Origin: Ochrobactrum teleogrylli
GTDB lineage: Bacteria; Pseudomonadota; Alphaproteobacteria; Rhizobiales; Rhizobiaceae
DNA length: 64,000 nt
Direction of reading: 5' to 3'
Assembly (NCBI RefSeq): GCF_006376685.1
Contig: NZ_VEWL01000004.1
Location: 248,001-312,000 of the forward strand
The position numbers were made by a program, and so were the translations under genes. Shown piece by piece: positions 47,369 through 55,540 of the stretch; position 1 is the stretch's first letter, and every line of letters begins with the position of its first letter. Under the pieces are notes generated by a model that was not told the origin of the DNA, ran no database searches, and saw only the letters and a program-made list of their open reading frames with translations.

Positions 47369-47908
47369 ATGGGCGAAAAAGCGTTGAGATTGGTGGAAGA
47401 TACGGCGGATATCGCTGTTTCACCCGATGAGCTTAAGGCTGCAATGCGGCAGCTCGCTGGCGGCGTCAGCGTTGTCACCGCAGGCTTCGGCGACGGGCGC
47501 ACTGGCGCGACGGTCACCTCGGCGACCGCGCTTTCGGTCGATCCGCCAACGATCATCGTCAACATCAATCGGGGTTCGTCGGTCTGGCCCGCCATCAGCC
47601 GCCACAATCATTTCTGCGTCAATGTGCTGTCGGCGGCCCAACAAACGGTTGCGGATCGGTTTGCCGGTAAGGACGGTATCAAGGGTGTTGCGCGCTATGC
47701 CGGCGCCGAATGGTACACGCTGGAAAGCGGCGCGCTGGCGCTGACGGGCGCACTGGCCGCAGTCGATTGTGCCGTGGAAGACGTCATCGAGCGGCACACC
47801 CATGCCATCATTATCGGTCGTGTTTTGAAAATCGTAGCGGGCGGCGGCGAGCCGCTTGTCTATCACAATGGCGGCTACCGGCTGCTGGACCTGTTGTCAG
47901 GCGCTTAA
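47369..47908 (+). CDS. Flavin reductase family protein
   Basis: A 179-residue flavin:NAD(P)H reductase-like protein (HpaC/RutF family) that supplies reduced FMN or FAD to a monooxygenase. Family features are AMRQLAGGVSVVTAG, GATVTSATALSVDPPTIIVN, HFCVNVLSAAQ and the C-terminal GEPLVYHNGGYRLL. ATG at 47369 has GGTG upstream; ATG at 47357 is the alternative. No partner monooxygenase is nearby, so its role stays open. Its 3' end overlaps the convergent Rrf2 gene by 12 bp. Confidence 0.85.
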   Translation: MGEKALRLVEDTADIAVSPDELKAAMRQLAGGVSVVTAGFGDGRTGATVTSATALSVDPPTIIVNINRGSSVWPAISRHNHFCVNVLSAAQQTVADRFAGKDGIKGVARYAGAEWYTLESGALALTGALAAVDCAVEDVIERHTHAIIIGRVLKIVAGGGEPLVYHNGGYRLLDLLSGA

Positions 47909-48361
47909 CCTGGCCCATTCTGGTGCGGTGCTGTCATCTTCGAGGCCACCGTTACGCGCGAATTGTTCCAGCGTCATCGTGTCGAGAACGCCAGCGATGG
48001 CTTCGCGCACGAGCAGCATCGAGCGGCGCACCTGACAGGCGCGGTGATCTTCGCAGTCTTCGCATGGCTGATAGGCCATACGGCTTGCGCAGCGGATCGG
48101 CGCGAGCGGGCCGTCGAGAACGCGGACAACCTGACCAATCGTGACCTCGGTTGCTGGTTTGGAAAGGCTGTAGCCGCCGCCGGGGCCCTTCTTGGAACGC
48201 AATATGCCGTCGTTGCGCAGTTCCAGAAGAATGGCGTCGAGAAATTTCTTGGAGATATTGTTCTTGGAAGCAATCTCGGCGACGAACGCGCTTTCGCCGG
48301 GTTCAAGCAAGGCAAGATGCGCCAGTGCTTTCAAACCATATTTGCCCTTCTTCGTCAGCAT
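47897..48361 (-). CDS. Rrf2-family transcriptional regulator with cysteine cluster
   Basis: A 154-residue winged-helix regulator. It begins MLTKKGKYGLKALAHLALL, as Rrf2 proteins do, with recognition region NNISKKFLDAILLELRNDG and the wing KKGPGGGYSLSKP. Four cysteines (91, 100, 103, 109) lie in the position where IscR, NsrR and RirA bind an iron-sulfur cluster, so it may sense iron, redox or NO. I chose ATG at 48361 (GGAG upstream) over the start at 48409. It lies just downstream of a siderophore ABC operon on the same strand and may regulate it. Confidence 0.87.
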   Translation of the reverse strand: MLTKKGKYGLKALAHLALLEPGESAFVAEIASKNNISKKFLDAILLELRNDGILRSKKGPGGGYSLSKPATEVTIGQVVRVLDGPLAPIRCASRMAYQPCEDCEDHRACQVRRSMLLVREAIAGVLDTMTLEQFARNGGLEDDSTAPEWARLSA

Positions 48362-48420
48362 GGACACTCCACCGATAATCGCCAATGGTTGGTGCGCATG
48401 CTTTTGCATGAAATCGAGCG

Positions 48421-48435
48421 AATAGATAGTCTATT
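48421..48435. promoter_or_regulatory. Short inverted repeat upstream of Rrf2 gene
   Basis: AATAGA and TCTATT are perfect 6-bp arms around TAG, 60 bp upstream of the Rrf2 start. A second repeat CATGC-TTTT-GCATG lies at 48397-48410. Either could be an operator of the Rrf2 protein; both are short. Confidence 0.35.
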
Positions 48436-49193
48436 TACAGGTAGTAGACCCCGATCCGCTTCCCGCCGATAATTTCAACCGAGATATCCATATCGTAAAT
48501 GGCGCTCAGGATTTCCGGATGGACCAGCGCGTCCGGCGTGCCCTGATGCGCGACCTTGCCGTTGCGCATGGCGACGATGTGGTCGGAATAGCAGGAGGCG
48601 AAGTTGATGTCGTGCAACACCAGCACGACCGTCTTGCCAAGCTCATCGGCAGCGCGGCGCAACAACTTCATCATCGATGCCGCATGCTTCATATCCAGAT
48701 TGTTCAGCGGTTCATCGAGAAGCACATAGTCCGTATCCTGACAAAGCACCATGGCCACGAAGGCGCGCTGGCGCTGGCCGCCGGACAATTCATCGAGAAA
48801 GCGATCGCTCAAGCATTCAAGGCCAAGATACTGGATCGCCTGTTCGATATGTTTGCGGTCTTCGCTGTTCGGTCGCCCCTTGGAATAGGGATAGCGCCCG
48901 AATGCCACCAGATCCCGCACGGTCAGTCGTGAATTGATGGCGTTTTCCTGGCGGAGAATAGACAGGCGCTTTGCCAGCACATCGCCTGATGTGGTGGTGA
49001 CATCCAGACCGTCCACGGTCACGCGGCCTTTGTCCATCGGCAAAAGGCGGCTGACCATGGAAAGCAGCGTTGATTTGCCCGCGCCATTGGGGCCGATGAT
49101 CGATGTTACGCCGCCCGCGGGCAGGTGCAGGGACACGTCATCGACGACAAGAGCGCCGCCATAGGATTTGCTGACTTGGCTTATTTCGATCAA
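48435..49193 (-). CDS. Siderophore ABC transporter ATP-binding protein (CeuD/FatE/YclP type)
   Basis: A 252-residue ATPase with Walker A GPNGAGKST at residues 34-42, Q-loop ILRQENAINSRLTVRDLVAF, signature LSGGQRQR and Walker B VLLDEPLNNLD. The RQEN Q-loop and DEPLNNLD are typical of the CeuD/YclP (catecholate, petrobactin-like) subgroup rather than FecE. The start is TTG at 49193, overlapping the permease stop (TTGA). It is the last gene of the binding protein-permease-permease-ATPase set. Confidence 0.88.
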   Translation of the reverse strand: MIEISQVSKSYGGALVVDDVSLHLPAGGVTSIIGPNGAGKSTLLSMVSRLLPMDKGRVTVDGLDVTTTSGDVLAKRLSILRQENAINSRLTVRDLVAFGRYPYSKGRPNSEDRKHIEQAIQYLGLECLSDRFLDELSGGQRQRAFVAMVLCQDTDYVLLDEPLNNLDMKHAASMMKLLRRAADELGKTVVLVLHDINFASCYSDHIVAMRNGKVAHQGTPDALVHPEILSAIYDMDISVEIIGGKRIGVYYL

Positions 49194-50143
49194 CGTGCAT
49201 TTCCCCTGACAAGAAGGATAATGAAGACGAGACCGCCCAGGAATTCGATGATGACGCTGAGCGCGGTATTGAAGGCAAAGGCCCGTTCGAGAATGGTCTG
49301 GCCGCCGACAATGCAGATGGTGGCCAGCAGGACGGCAATCGGCAGGACGACGCGATGTTTCCCCGAGCCTGCCAGCATGTAGGCGAGATTGGCCACCAAA
49401 AGGCCGAAGAAGGTGATCGGTCCGACAAGGGCGGTCGAAACCGCGACAAGCACCGTTACCATCAGCAGGATGAGCCGCACCACGCGGCGGTGATCGACAC
49501 CGAGATTGATGGCAGGCTCGCGTCCAAGCGCCAGTACGTCAAAGACATGCATCAGCCGCCAGCCATAAAGCGATACGGCGGCGACGATGATCGCCGAGAG
49601 CGTCAGAATATCGGCGTTGATCGTGTTGAAGCTGGCAAAAAAACGATCCTGCAACACCGCGAAGAGATCGGGATCGAGCATACGCTGCATGAGATTGGAC
49701 AGGCTGCGGAAGAACACGCCGCAAATAATGCCGACCAGCATCACCAGATGCAGGCTGCGCGCCGCGCCCGAAAACAGCCAGTAATAGAGTGAACCTGCAA
49801 ACAGCACCATCACCAGCGTTTCGGTGACAAAGCGCATGTTCGGTCCAATCCAGTCGACCTGCACCGCGCCGAAGAAGAACACCACAACGGTCTGGATCAG
49901 AATATAGAGCGCATCGAAGCCCATGATGGAGGGCGTGAGGATGCGATTATTGGTGACGGTTTGAAACAGCACGGTCGATACCGCGATTGAATAGGCCACC
50001 AGCACCATGGCGGCGAGTTTGGTGCCGCGGAAGGACAGGATGAACGACCAGCTGCCCTTCGCACCGATTGTCATGAAGGCAATGGCGGCGAGTAGCGCGA
50101 TCGCGCCGAGAAGCGGAATGAGGATAGCGGGGCGTCTAAGCAA
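49190..50143 (-). CDS. Siderophore ABC transporter permease (CeuC/FatC/YclO type)
   Basis: A 317-residue FecCD-family permease with about nine spans. The segments NNRILTPSIMGFDALYILIQ and STALVGPITFFGLLVANLAYML match the CeuC/YclO subgroup. The start is TTG at 50143, inside the end of the previous permease gene (8-nt overlap). Together with the gene at 50136-51113 it forms a heterodimeric channel. Confidence 0.88.
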   Translation of the reverse strand: MLRRPAILIPLLGAIALLAAIAFMTIGAKGSWSFILSFRGTKLAAMVLVAYSIAVSTVLFQTVTNNRILTPSIMGFDALYILIQTVVVFFFGAVQVDWIGPNMRFVTETLVMVLFAGSLYYWLFSGAARSLHLVMLVGIICGVFFRSLSNLMQRMLDPDLFAVLQDRFFASFNTINADILTLSAIIVAAVSLYGWRLMHVFDVLALGREPAINLGVDHRRVVRLILLMVTVLVAVSTALVGPITFFGLLVANLAYMLAGSGKHRVVLPIAVLLATICIVGGQTILERAFAFNTALSVIIEFLGGLVFIILLVRGNAR

Positions 50144-51113
50144 GGCGTGAACCCCGCCGCAACAGGAGGTAAAGGAAGATGACGCTGCCCACGACGCCCA
50201 TCATCGTGCCGATGGGAATTTCATAGGGAAAGCGGATCAGACGCCCGGCAATATCGCAGGCGAGCACCAGACCCGCGCCGAGAACGGCGATCCATGGCAA
50301 GGCGCGGCGCATATTGTCGCCGACGAACATGCTGACGACATTGGGCACGATCAGGCCAAGAAACGGGATCATGCCGACGGTGACGACGACCGACGCGCTG
50401 ACCATCGACACGATGATGAGGCCGAGCGTCACCACACGGCGATAATTGAGGCCGAGATTGGTGGTGAAATCCTCGCCCAGCCCCGCGACGGTAAACCGGT
50501 CGGCGGCGATATAGGCGACGACGGTGAGCGCAAAGGCGATCCACAGCAATTCGTAGCGTCCGCGCAGCACGCCGGAAAAGTCGCCGGTCGTCCACGAATT
50601 CAGCGATTGCAACAGATCGAAGCGGTAGGCGATGAAAGTCGTGATGGCGCTGACAACGCCGCCGAGCATGATGCCGACCAGAGGAACAACCAGCACGGAG
50701 CGAAGCGGGATGCTGCGCAGGATACGCAGAAACAGCGCCGTTCCCGCCACTGCGGTGACGGAGGCAACCAGCATCTTGACGAAGAGGGGCGCTTCCGGCG
50801 CAAAGAGAATAACCAGAAGAATGCCGAGACTGGCGGATTCGACCGTTCCCGCCGTCGAAGGCTCGACGAAACGGTTGCGGGTCAGCATCTGCATGATCAT
50901 GCCGGCAACGGCCATCGACATGCCCGCCAGCACAATGGCGATGGTGCGCGGAATGCGGCTGACAAGCAGCAATTCAAGCGCGCTGCCGGGGCTGCCATCC
51001 ACGCTTTCACGGGAATAGAAAAGCGCATGCAGTGAGACGTCGCCGACCCCGATAAACAGGCTGATGACAGCCAGCACGGCGACAACAACTATAGCTGCAG
51101 CTAATCCCTTCAC
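50136..51113 (-). CDS. Siderophore ABC transporter permease (CeuB/FatD/YclN type)
   Basis: A 325-residue FecCD-family permease. It has SRIPRTIAIVLAGMSMAVAG, NRFVEPSTAGTVESASLGIL and the late VGMIPFLGLIVPNVVSMFVG, as in CeuB/YclN. The start is GTG at 51113 with AGGA upstream. It follows the binding-protein gene after a hairpin. Confidence 0.88.
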   Translation of the reverse strand: MKGLAAAIVVVAVLAVISLFIGVGDVSLHALFYSRESVDGSPGSALELLLVSRIPRTIAIVLAGMSMAVAGMIMQMLTRNRFVEPSTAGTVESASLGILLVILFAPEAPLFVKMLVASVTAVAGTALFLRILRSIPLRSVLVVPLVGIMLGGVVSAITTFIAYRFDLLQSLNSWTTGDFSGVLRGRYELLWIAFALTVVAYIAADRFTVAGLGEDFTTNLGLNYRRVVTLGLIIVSMVSASVVVTVGMIPFLGLIVPNVVSMFVGDNMRRALPWIAVLGAGLVLACDIAGRLIRFPYEIPIGTMMGVVGSVIFLYLLLRRGSRLA

Positions 51114-51146
51114 GCTTTATCCTGTTCTCTTGCCTTGTCATGCATC

Positions 51147-51172
51147 GGGCTGTCCGGCATGGCGGACAGCCC
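51147..51172 (-). other. Intercistronic hairpin after the siderophore-binding protein gene
   Basis: GGGCTGTCCG and CGGACAGCCC form a perfect 10-bp stem with a 6-nt loop between the binding-protein and first permease genes. No U-run follows. It parallels the hairpins at 936, 6218 and 35628. Confidence 0.7.
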
Positions 51173-51201
51173 GGGTGACTGGGTCAGAAAGTGCCTGACT
51201 T

Positions 51202-52134
51202 TTACTTTGCCTTGTCGAAGACTTCCGACAATTGATCGATAGTGCCGTGCAGGCCATTGAGACCGCCACCGACGAGATACCAGTTCTGCGACTTCAGATA
51301 GACGATCTGGTCTTTCTTCGCCGCCGTGGTCTGGCGAACGAGATCATTGTCGAGAATCTGCTTGGCGGAATTGCCCTCGCGACCGATGGCGGCGTCGCGG
51401 TCGATCACGAACAGCCAGTCAGGATTGGTCTTGAGAATGAATTCCTGGCTGATCGGCTGGCCGTGATTGCCCTTGGTGGTCAGGTCTTTGGCGGCAGGCG
51501 TCACGCCATAGGCGTCATGCAGCATGCCAAAGCGCGAACCCGGGCCATAGGCGCTCATCTTGCCGCCGGTGGTGAGGATCAGAAGACCCGTGCCCTTGTC
51601 TGCGGCTTTCTGCTTCAGCGTGGCAACATCGGCGTTGAGCTTTTCGATTTCTGCCTTGGCTTCCGCTTGCTTGCCGAAAATCTGGCCAAGCTTTTCAACA
51701 TTGGCTTCTGTGCCGCCGATGAGGTCCTTCGAGGAGACCGTCAGATCAATGGTGGGCGCGATCTTTGCAAGTTCCGGATATTTGGCTGCCGAACGACCGC
51801 CAACAATGATGAGATCCGGCTCGGCGGCATTGATGGCTTCATAATCCGGCTCGAACAGCGTGCCGACTTTCGGATAATCGTCGGACTGGTACTTCTTGAG
51901 GAAGTCCGGGGCAGTGACCAGCGTTGGCACGCCGGAAACCTTGACGCCGAGGCGGTCGAGATTGTCGAGCGTCGCCAGATCGAGCACGATTACCTTGGCT
52001 GGCGAAGCAGGCACTGCCGTTTCACCCTGCGCATGCTTGATGGTGATGTCTGCGGCGCTGGCGGCGGAGGCCAGAGAAAGCGCCACGACGGCTGCGCCAC
52101 AGAGGCGGGCGACATGTTGGCCGAAATTCAGCAT
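51202..52134 (-). CDS. Siderophore-binding protein (CeuE/FatB/YclQ type)
   Basis: A 310-residue type 3 periplasmic binding protein. A signal peptide covers residues 1-28 (core LCGAAVVALSLASAA). The mature part has ITIKHAQGETAVPASPAKVIVLDLATLDNLD in the place where CeuE-like proteins have HxxGxxxVPxxPxxVVVxD (here read in parts), then EPDLIIVGGRSAAKY and GGKMSAYGPGSRFG. This subgroup binds catecholate or mixed siderophores. The ATG at 52134 begins the signal peptide. The esterase gene precedes it by 77 bp on the same strand. Confidence 0.88.
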   Translation of the reverse strand: MLNFGQHVARLCGAAVVALSLASAASAADITIKHAQGETAVPASPAKVIVLDLATLDNLDRLGVKVSGVPTLVTAPDFLKKYQSDDYPKVGTLFEPDYEAINAAEPDLIIVGGRSAAKYPELAKIAPTIDLTVSSKDLIGGTEANVEKLGQIFGKQAEAKAEIEKLNADVATLKQKAADKGTGLLILTTGGKMSAYGPGSRFGMLHDAYGVTPAAKDLTTKGNHGQPISQEFILKTNPDWLFVIDRDAAIGREGNSAKQILDNDLVRQTTAAKKDQIVYLKSQNWYLVGGGLNGLHGTIDQLSEVFDKAK

Positions 52135-52211
52135 GGTGCACAATCCTTTCGTCAATCCTGTGCTTTATAGTCCAGTTTTCCGCAGGTCAAAGCCCGACGG
52201 ACAAAAAACGC

Positions 52212-53108
52212 TCAATTGTCTGTGTGTTCGGGCTTCCTGCCGAGCAGAATGAAGTTCAGGCTGTCCGCCACTGTCAGCGGGATCATCGAACCATGCCCCT
52301 CGTTGGCGAAACGGTGAAAAGCCGTTTCCAGCTGCGGCAGCGGTTCCAGTTCCTTGTACACATCCGTGCCCGATGGCCCGCCGCGCAGCTTGCGCATGCG
52401 CTGGATATCCGCAGGCGATTGACCGGGGCGGGAACCGCGCTTGCCGGAGGTTTCCATCAGCAGACGCAAAGGGTGGGGAGCCGATTTGAACGAGGCGATG
52501 AAACGATCCTTGTCCGACAGGATCGAATGATTATCCCACCATATCGAAGGGTCGGCAGCGCTGTAGGTCTGGAAGGAATTCGTGTGATTGAACAGCGCAT
52601 AGAGCGTGAAAAGCCCGCCCAGGGAATGGCCGAACAGCGCCTGCCTGCTTTTGTCGATGGAGAACCGCTTTTCGATTTCAGACTTCACCTGTCGTTCGAT
52701 GAAAGCAAAGAACGCATCGCGACCGCCGGTCTTTGGCTGGTTGGCCGGATCGGGCGTCAACTGTTCACTGGTCGCCGACGTCAGATCGAAATAGCGCAGC
52801 CGCACGATTTCATCAGCATCGTCGGTCGGGTAACCAATACCCACCAGAACGGCCTTGAGGTCATCGTTCTTCGCCATTTCAGCAGCGGCAAGCGGCAGCA
52901 TGCGATTGCCGTCGACCATATAGATGACGGGATAGCCGCCTTCGGGAGCGGCTTCAGCGGGCGCGGCGGTGAAAATGCGATAGGAAATGCCGTTGGCTTC
53001 CATGTCGAAGGAAGCGCGCACCGGTTCTGCTGCCTGAACCGTGGAGGCAAAAATCATGCTGCCGACCATTAGCCACAAGGTCTTCTTTATGTTCTTCAGA
53101 GCGCTCAT
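52212..53108 (-). CDS. Periplasmic alpha/beta hydrolase, siderophore esterase (IroE/Fes-like)
   Basis: A 298-residue exported hydrolase. A signal peptide is at residues 1-26 (LWLMVGSMIFASTVQA). The nucleophile elbow GHSLGG places Ser162, and VIYMVDGNRMLPLA and the late EGHGSMIP (His) complete the esterase pattern of the IroE/YbbA-like family. These enzymes cut tri-catecholate ester siderophores to help release iron. It lies between the TonB receptor and the ABC transporter, which supports that role. The start is ATG at 53108. Confidence 0.85.
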   Translation of the reverse strand: MSALKNIKKTLWLMVGSMIFASTVQAAEPVRASFDMEANGISYRIFTAAPAEAAPEGGYPVIYMVDGNRMLPLAAAEMAKNDDLKAVLVGIGYPTDDADEIVRLRYFDLTSATSEQLTPDPANQPKTGGRDAFFAFIERQVKSEIEKRFSIDKSRQALFGHSLGGLFTLYALFNHTNSFQTYSAADPSIWWDNHSILSDKDRFIASFKSAPHPLRLLMETSGKRGSRPGQSPADIQRMRKLRGGPSGTDVYKELEPLPQLETAFHRFANEGHGSMIPLTVADSLNFILLGRKPEHTDN

Positions 53109-53132
53109 TGAGCATCCATTCAATCGAAAAAA

Positions 53133-53162
53133 TGACGCCAGCCAAACGAAAGGCTGGCGTCA
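53133..53162 (-). terminator. Rho-independent terminator after TonB receptor gene
   Basis: TGACGCCAGCC and GGCTGGCGTCA form an 11-bp perfect stem with an 8-nt loop, followed on the minus strand by TTTTTTCG. It lies 12 bp after the receptor stop and 24 bp before the esterase start, so it should cut expression of the downstream genes relative to the receptor. Confidence 0.85.
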
Positions 53163-53174
53163 CACTGCGTCAGA

Positions 53175-55364
53175 TCAGAAGCGCGACGTCATGCTGACCC
53201 AAAGGCGACGACCATCGACAACCGTGTTGAACTCATCGACATCGATTTGCTTGTCGAAGATGTTGTAGATGGCTGCGTTGAACGTCACGTTCTCGCTGAA
53301 GTCATAGGAACCGCCGAGATCGACCGTCGCGTAGGGCTTGTACTTGCGCGCCAGAACGGTCTTTCCGTCCGCTGCATAGACTGGCGTACCTGCTGTTCCG
53401 ATACGCGCGCCGGCATTGGTTTCCTCGCCATGATAATTGGCGGCGGCCCATGCCTTCAGCCCCTCGACGGGGGTGATCCAGTCGCCGCGCAGGCTCGCCA
53501 TATGCTTCGGCGTGCGGGCCAGCGGAAGGCCCGCATAGGTGCCGGTCTTTTGTTCGGAATCCGTATAGGTGTAGTTGCCGCGAAGGGTGATCGTGTCAGT
53601 TGCTTCCCAGTTGAAGGTCAGCTCCACGCCCTGCATGACAGCTTCATCGATATTGAAGGCATACCAGAGACGGTAGTTCGGATCTTCGCTCCAGCGGACG
53701 GGATCGCCGTTGCTGTCGGTGACAAGCGCGTTGGAAATCTTGTCCTTGAAGTCGGTGTAGAAGTAGGTGGCGCCGAGACGAAGGCCGGTCTGGTTGTCCC
53801 ACAACACGCTGGCTTCGTAGCTGGTGCTCTTTTCCGGTTCCAGATTTGGGTCGCCGATGATGACGCCGCAGGTGCCGGTCGGGCCGTAGGAGCAGCCGCC
53901 GCCGCCCGTCGTATAAGCATATCCCGGTGCGATGGTGCGGATATCGGGGGCCTTGAAGCCGGTCGAAATACCGCCCTTGAAGGTGATCTGATCGGTCGCG
54001 TGCCACACCGCATAGCCGCGGGGGCTCAAATGCGAGCCATAGACCTCGTGATCGTCCATGCGCAGACCGCCGGTCAGCGAGAAGTCGGGCGTCAGCCACC
54101 ATTCGTCTTCGGCAAAGAGCGCCCATTGGCGTACGCTGAATTCTTCGTCCAGTCCGGTGCGGCGTCCCGGATTTTGGTCGGTGAGAACCGTGTCCATGAA
54201 CTGGCCGCCGGTGACGAGCGTGTGATTGCCGTACAGTTCGAACGGCGTGGTGAACTTGCCGTCGAGCACCGAGTTCTTCACATGCGGAGAGCGAAGGTTC
54301 TCGACATAGCTCTTCGATGCGTTGTTCCAGTTGAAGTTGGTCCGCTCGGACCATTCCTGCATGAAGGAGAATTCCGACGTGGTCGGGCCCCAGCGGCCAG
54401 TATGGCTGATCGACCAATGGTCGCGGTCGTTGTAATTGTAGGAATCGACAGCCGACGCGGTTTTTTCCGTCGTGTTGCCAACGGTGCTGTCGCGGCGCAG
54501 GCGCGTCTTGCCCAGTTCAAGCTGGATATCGTGGTCTTTGTTCGGGGTCCAGGTGATGCGCCCCGTGATGTCGACATCCTGCTGCTCGGGCGAGCCGCTG
54601 ACGATCTTGTCTTCCTGACGCTTCAGGCCGCGTCCCCAAAGCTGCACGCCGATAAGGTCCGGCACCAGCGGTCCCGTGATATAATAGGAACCCTGAAGGG
54701 AATTGCCGTATTTGGAATGCTGCTGAGCAATGCCGTCCACCGTGAACGAGCCGCTCCACTTGTCCGACACTTTCTTGGTGATGACGTTGATGACGCCGCC
54801 CATCGCATCCGAGCCATAGAGCGAAGACATTGGACCGCGAATGACTTCGATACGCTCAATGGCGTTCGCAGGCGGAAGGAAGCTCTGTTCGAAGCCGGAA
54901 TTGCCGTTGGTGCGGGCATCGCGGGTGCTCTGGCGCTTGCCGTCCACGAGCAGCAGCGTATAGGAGCCGGGGAGGCCGCGAATAAAAATATCGCGTTCGG
55001 CGGCAGGGCCGGTCACGGCCACGCCCTGCACGTCCTTCAAGGCGTCGGTGAGGTCGCGATAAGCACCTTTTTCAAGCTCTTCGCCCGGCACGACGGTGAT
55101 GCTGGCAGGCGCATCGGTGATGTTCTGCTCAAAGCCCGTCGCCGTCACCACGATCTGGTTCAGCTTGACCGTGCCATCGGATGCAGTGTCAGCAGCCTGT
55201 TGGCCTTCCGCAGCCTTTTTCTTCTGGGCTTCGGTTTCTTCAGCGGTGGCGCTGGTCGCACTATTTGCTGCTTGCGCGAAGGCGCCCGTTTCGCTTAACA
55301 AAAGGGCGGTTGAAAGACACGTCCCTGCAAGGATCGCTCTGGAAATAAGCTTTCCTCTGGTCAT
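53175..55364 (-). CDS. TonB-dependent receptor, catecholate siderophore type (FepA/CirA-like)
   Basis: A receptor of about 729 residues. The TonB box region is KLNQIVVTATGFEQ. The plug follows (ITVVPGEELEKGAYRDLTDA, IFIRGLPGSYTLLLVDGKRQ, IEVIRGPMSSLYGSDAMGGV), then a large barrel ending VSMTSRF. The ATG at 55364 gives a normal 30-residue signal peptide (ILAGTCLSTALLLSETGAFA). Longer starts at 55415 (ATG) or 55424 (GTG) are possible, but they would place the IRO-like box almost at the start codon. The Asp/Ala/Gly plug motifs are those of FepA/BfeA/IroN receptors. It is followed by an esterase and CeuBCDE-type ABC genes. Confidence 0.88.
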   Translation of the reverse strand: MTRGKLISRAILAGTCLSTALLLSETGAFAQAANSATSATAEETEAQKKKAAEGQQAADTASDGTVKLNQIVVTATGFEQNITDAPASITVVPGEELEKGAYRDLTDALKDVQGVAVTGPAAERDIFIRGLPGSYTLLLVDGKRQSTRDARTNGNSGFEQSFLPPANAIERIEVIRGPMSSLYGSDAMGGVINVITKKVSDKWSGSFTVDGIAQQHSKYGNSLQGSYYITGPLVPDLIGVQLWGRGLKRQEDKIVSGSPEQQDVDITGRITWTPNKDHDIQLELGKTRLRRDSTVGNTTEKTASAVDSYNYNDRDHWSISHTGRWGPTTSEFSFMQEWSERTNFNWNNASKSYVENLRSPHVKNSVLDGKFTTPFELYGNHTLVTGGQFMDTVLTDQNPGRRTGLDEEFSVRQWALFAEDEWWLTPDFSLTGGLRMDDHEVYGSHLSPRGYAVWHATDQITFKGGISTGFKAPDIRTIAPGYAYTTGGGGCSYGPTGTCGVIIGDPNLEPEKSTSYEASVLWDNQTGLRLGATYFYTDFKDKISNALVTDSNGDPVRWSEDPNYRLWYAFNIDEAVMQGVELTFNWEATDTITLRGNYTYTDSEQKTGTYAGLPLARTPKHMASLRGDWITPVEGLKAWAAANYHGEETNAGARIGTAGTPVYAADGKTVLARKYKPYATVDLGGSYDFSENVTFNAAIYNIFDKQIDVDEFNTVVDGRRLWVSMTSRF

Positions 55365-55433
55365 CTGCCTGCCTTGCGCGCCACTGGCACACAAGCCCCG
55401 AAACAAGCTGGTCATTTTCACCACCGTCTAAAG

Positions 55434-55450
55434 TTGAGTTTTCTACTCTC
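55434..55450. promoter_or_regulatory. IRO-like element upstream of catecholate receptor
   Basis: TTGAGT-TTTCT-ACTCTC is an imperfect inverted repeat; the core TGA-N9-TCT differs from TGA-N9-TCA by one base. It lies 70 bp before the preferred receptor start and has the same arm spacing as the better box at 29878. Confidence 0.4.
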
Positions 55451-55540
55451 CTTATGTATGGCTATAAGATGACGTCAATCATCATGTTTTAGAAACTTTC
55501 CAAGTTTCAAAAAACGCAACTGACGAGGCAGGCATCGGAA

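Noticed and set aside
53247-55298. 683-codon open frame on the plus strand opposite the catecholate receptor gene
   Set aside because: It is the antisense shadow of a high-GC gene: no domain, no ribosome site, odd composition (rich in Arg, His, Gly), and the minus strand has a clear TonB receptor.
55425-55540. CRE-like palindrome TGACGTCA at about 55470
   Set aside because: An 8-bp palindrome in a 110-bp intergenic region has little weight and does not match a regulator seen here.
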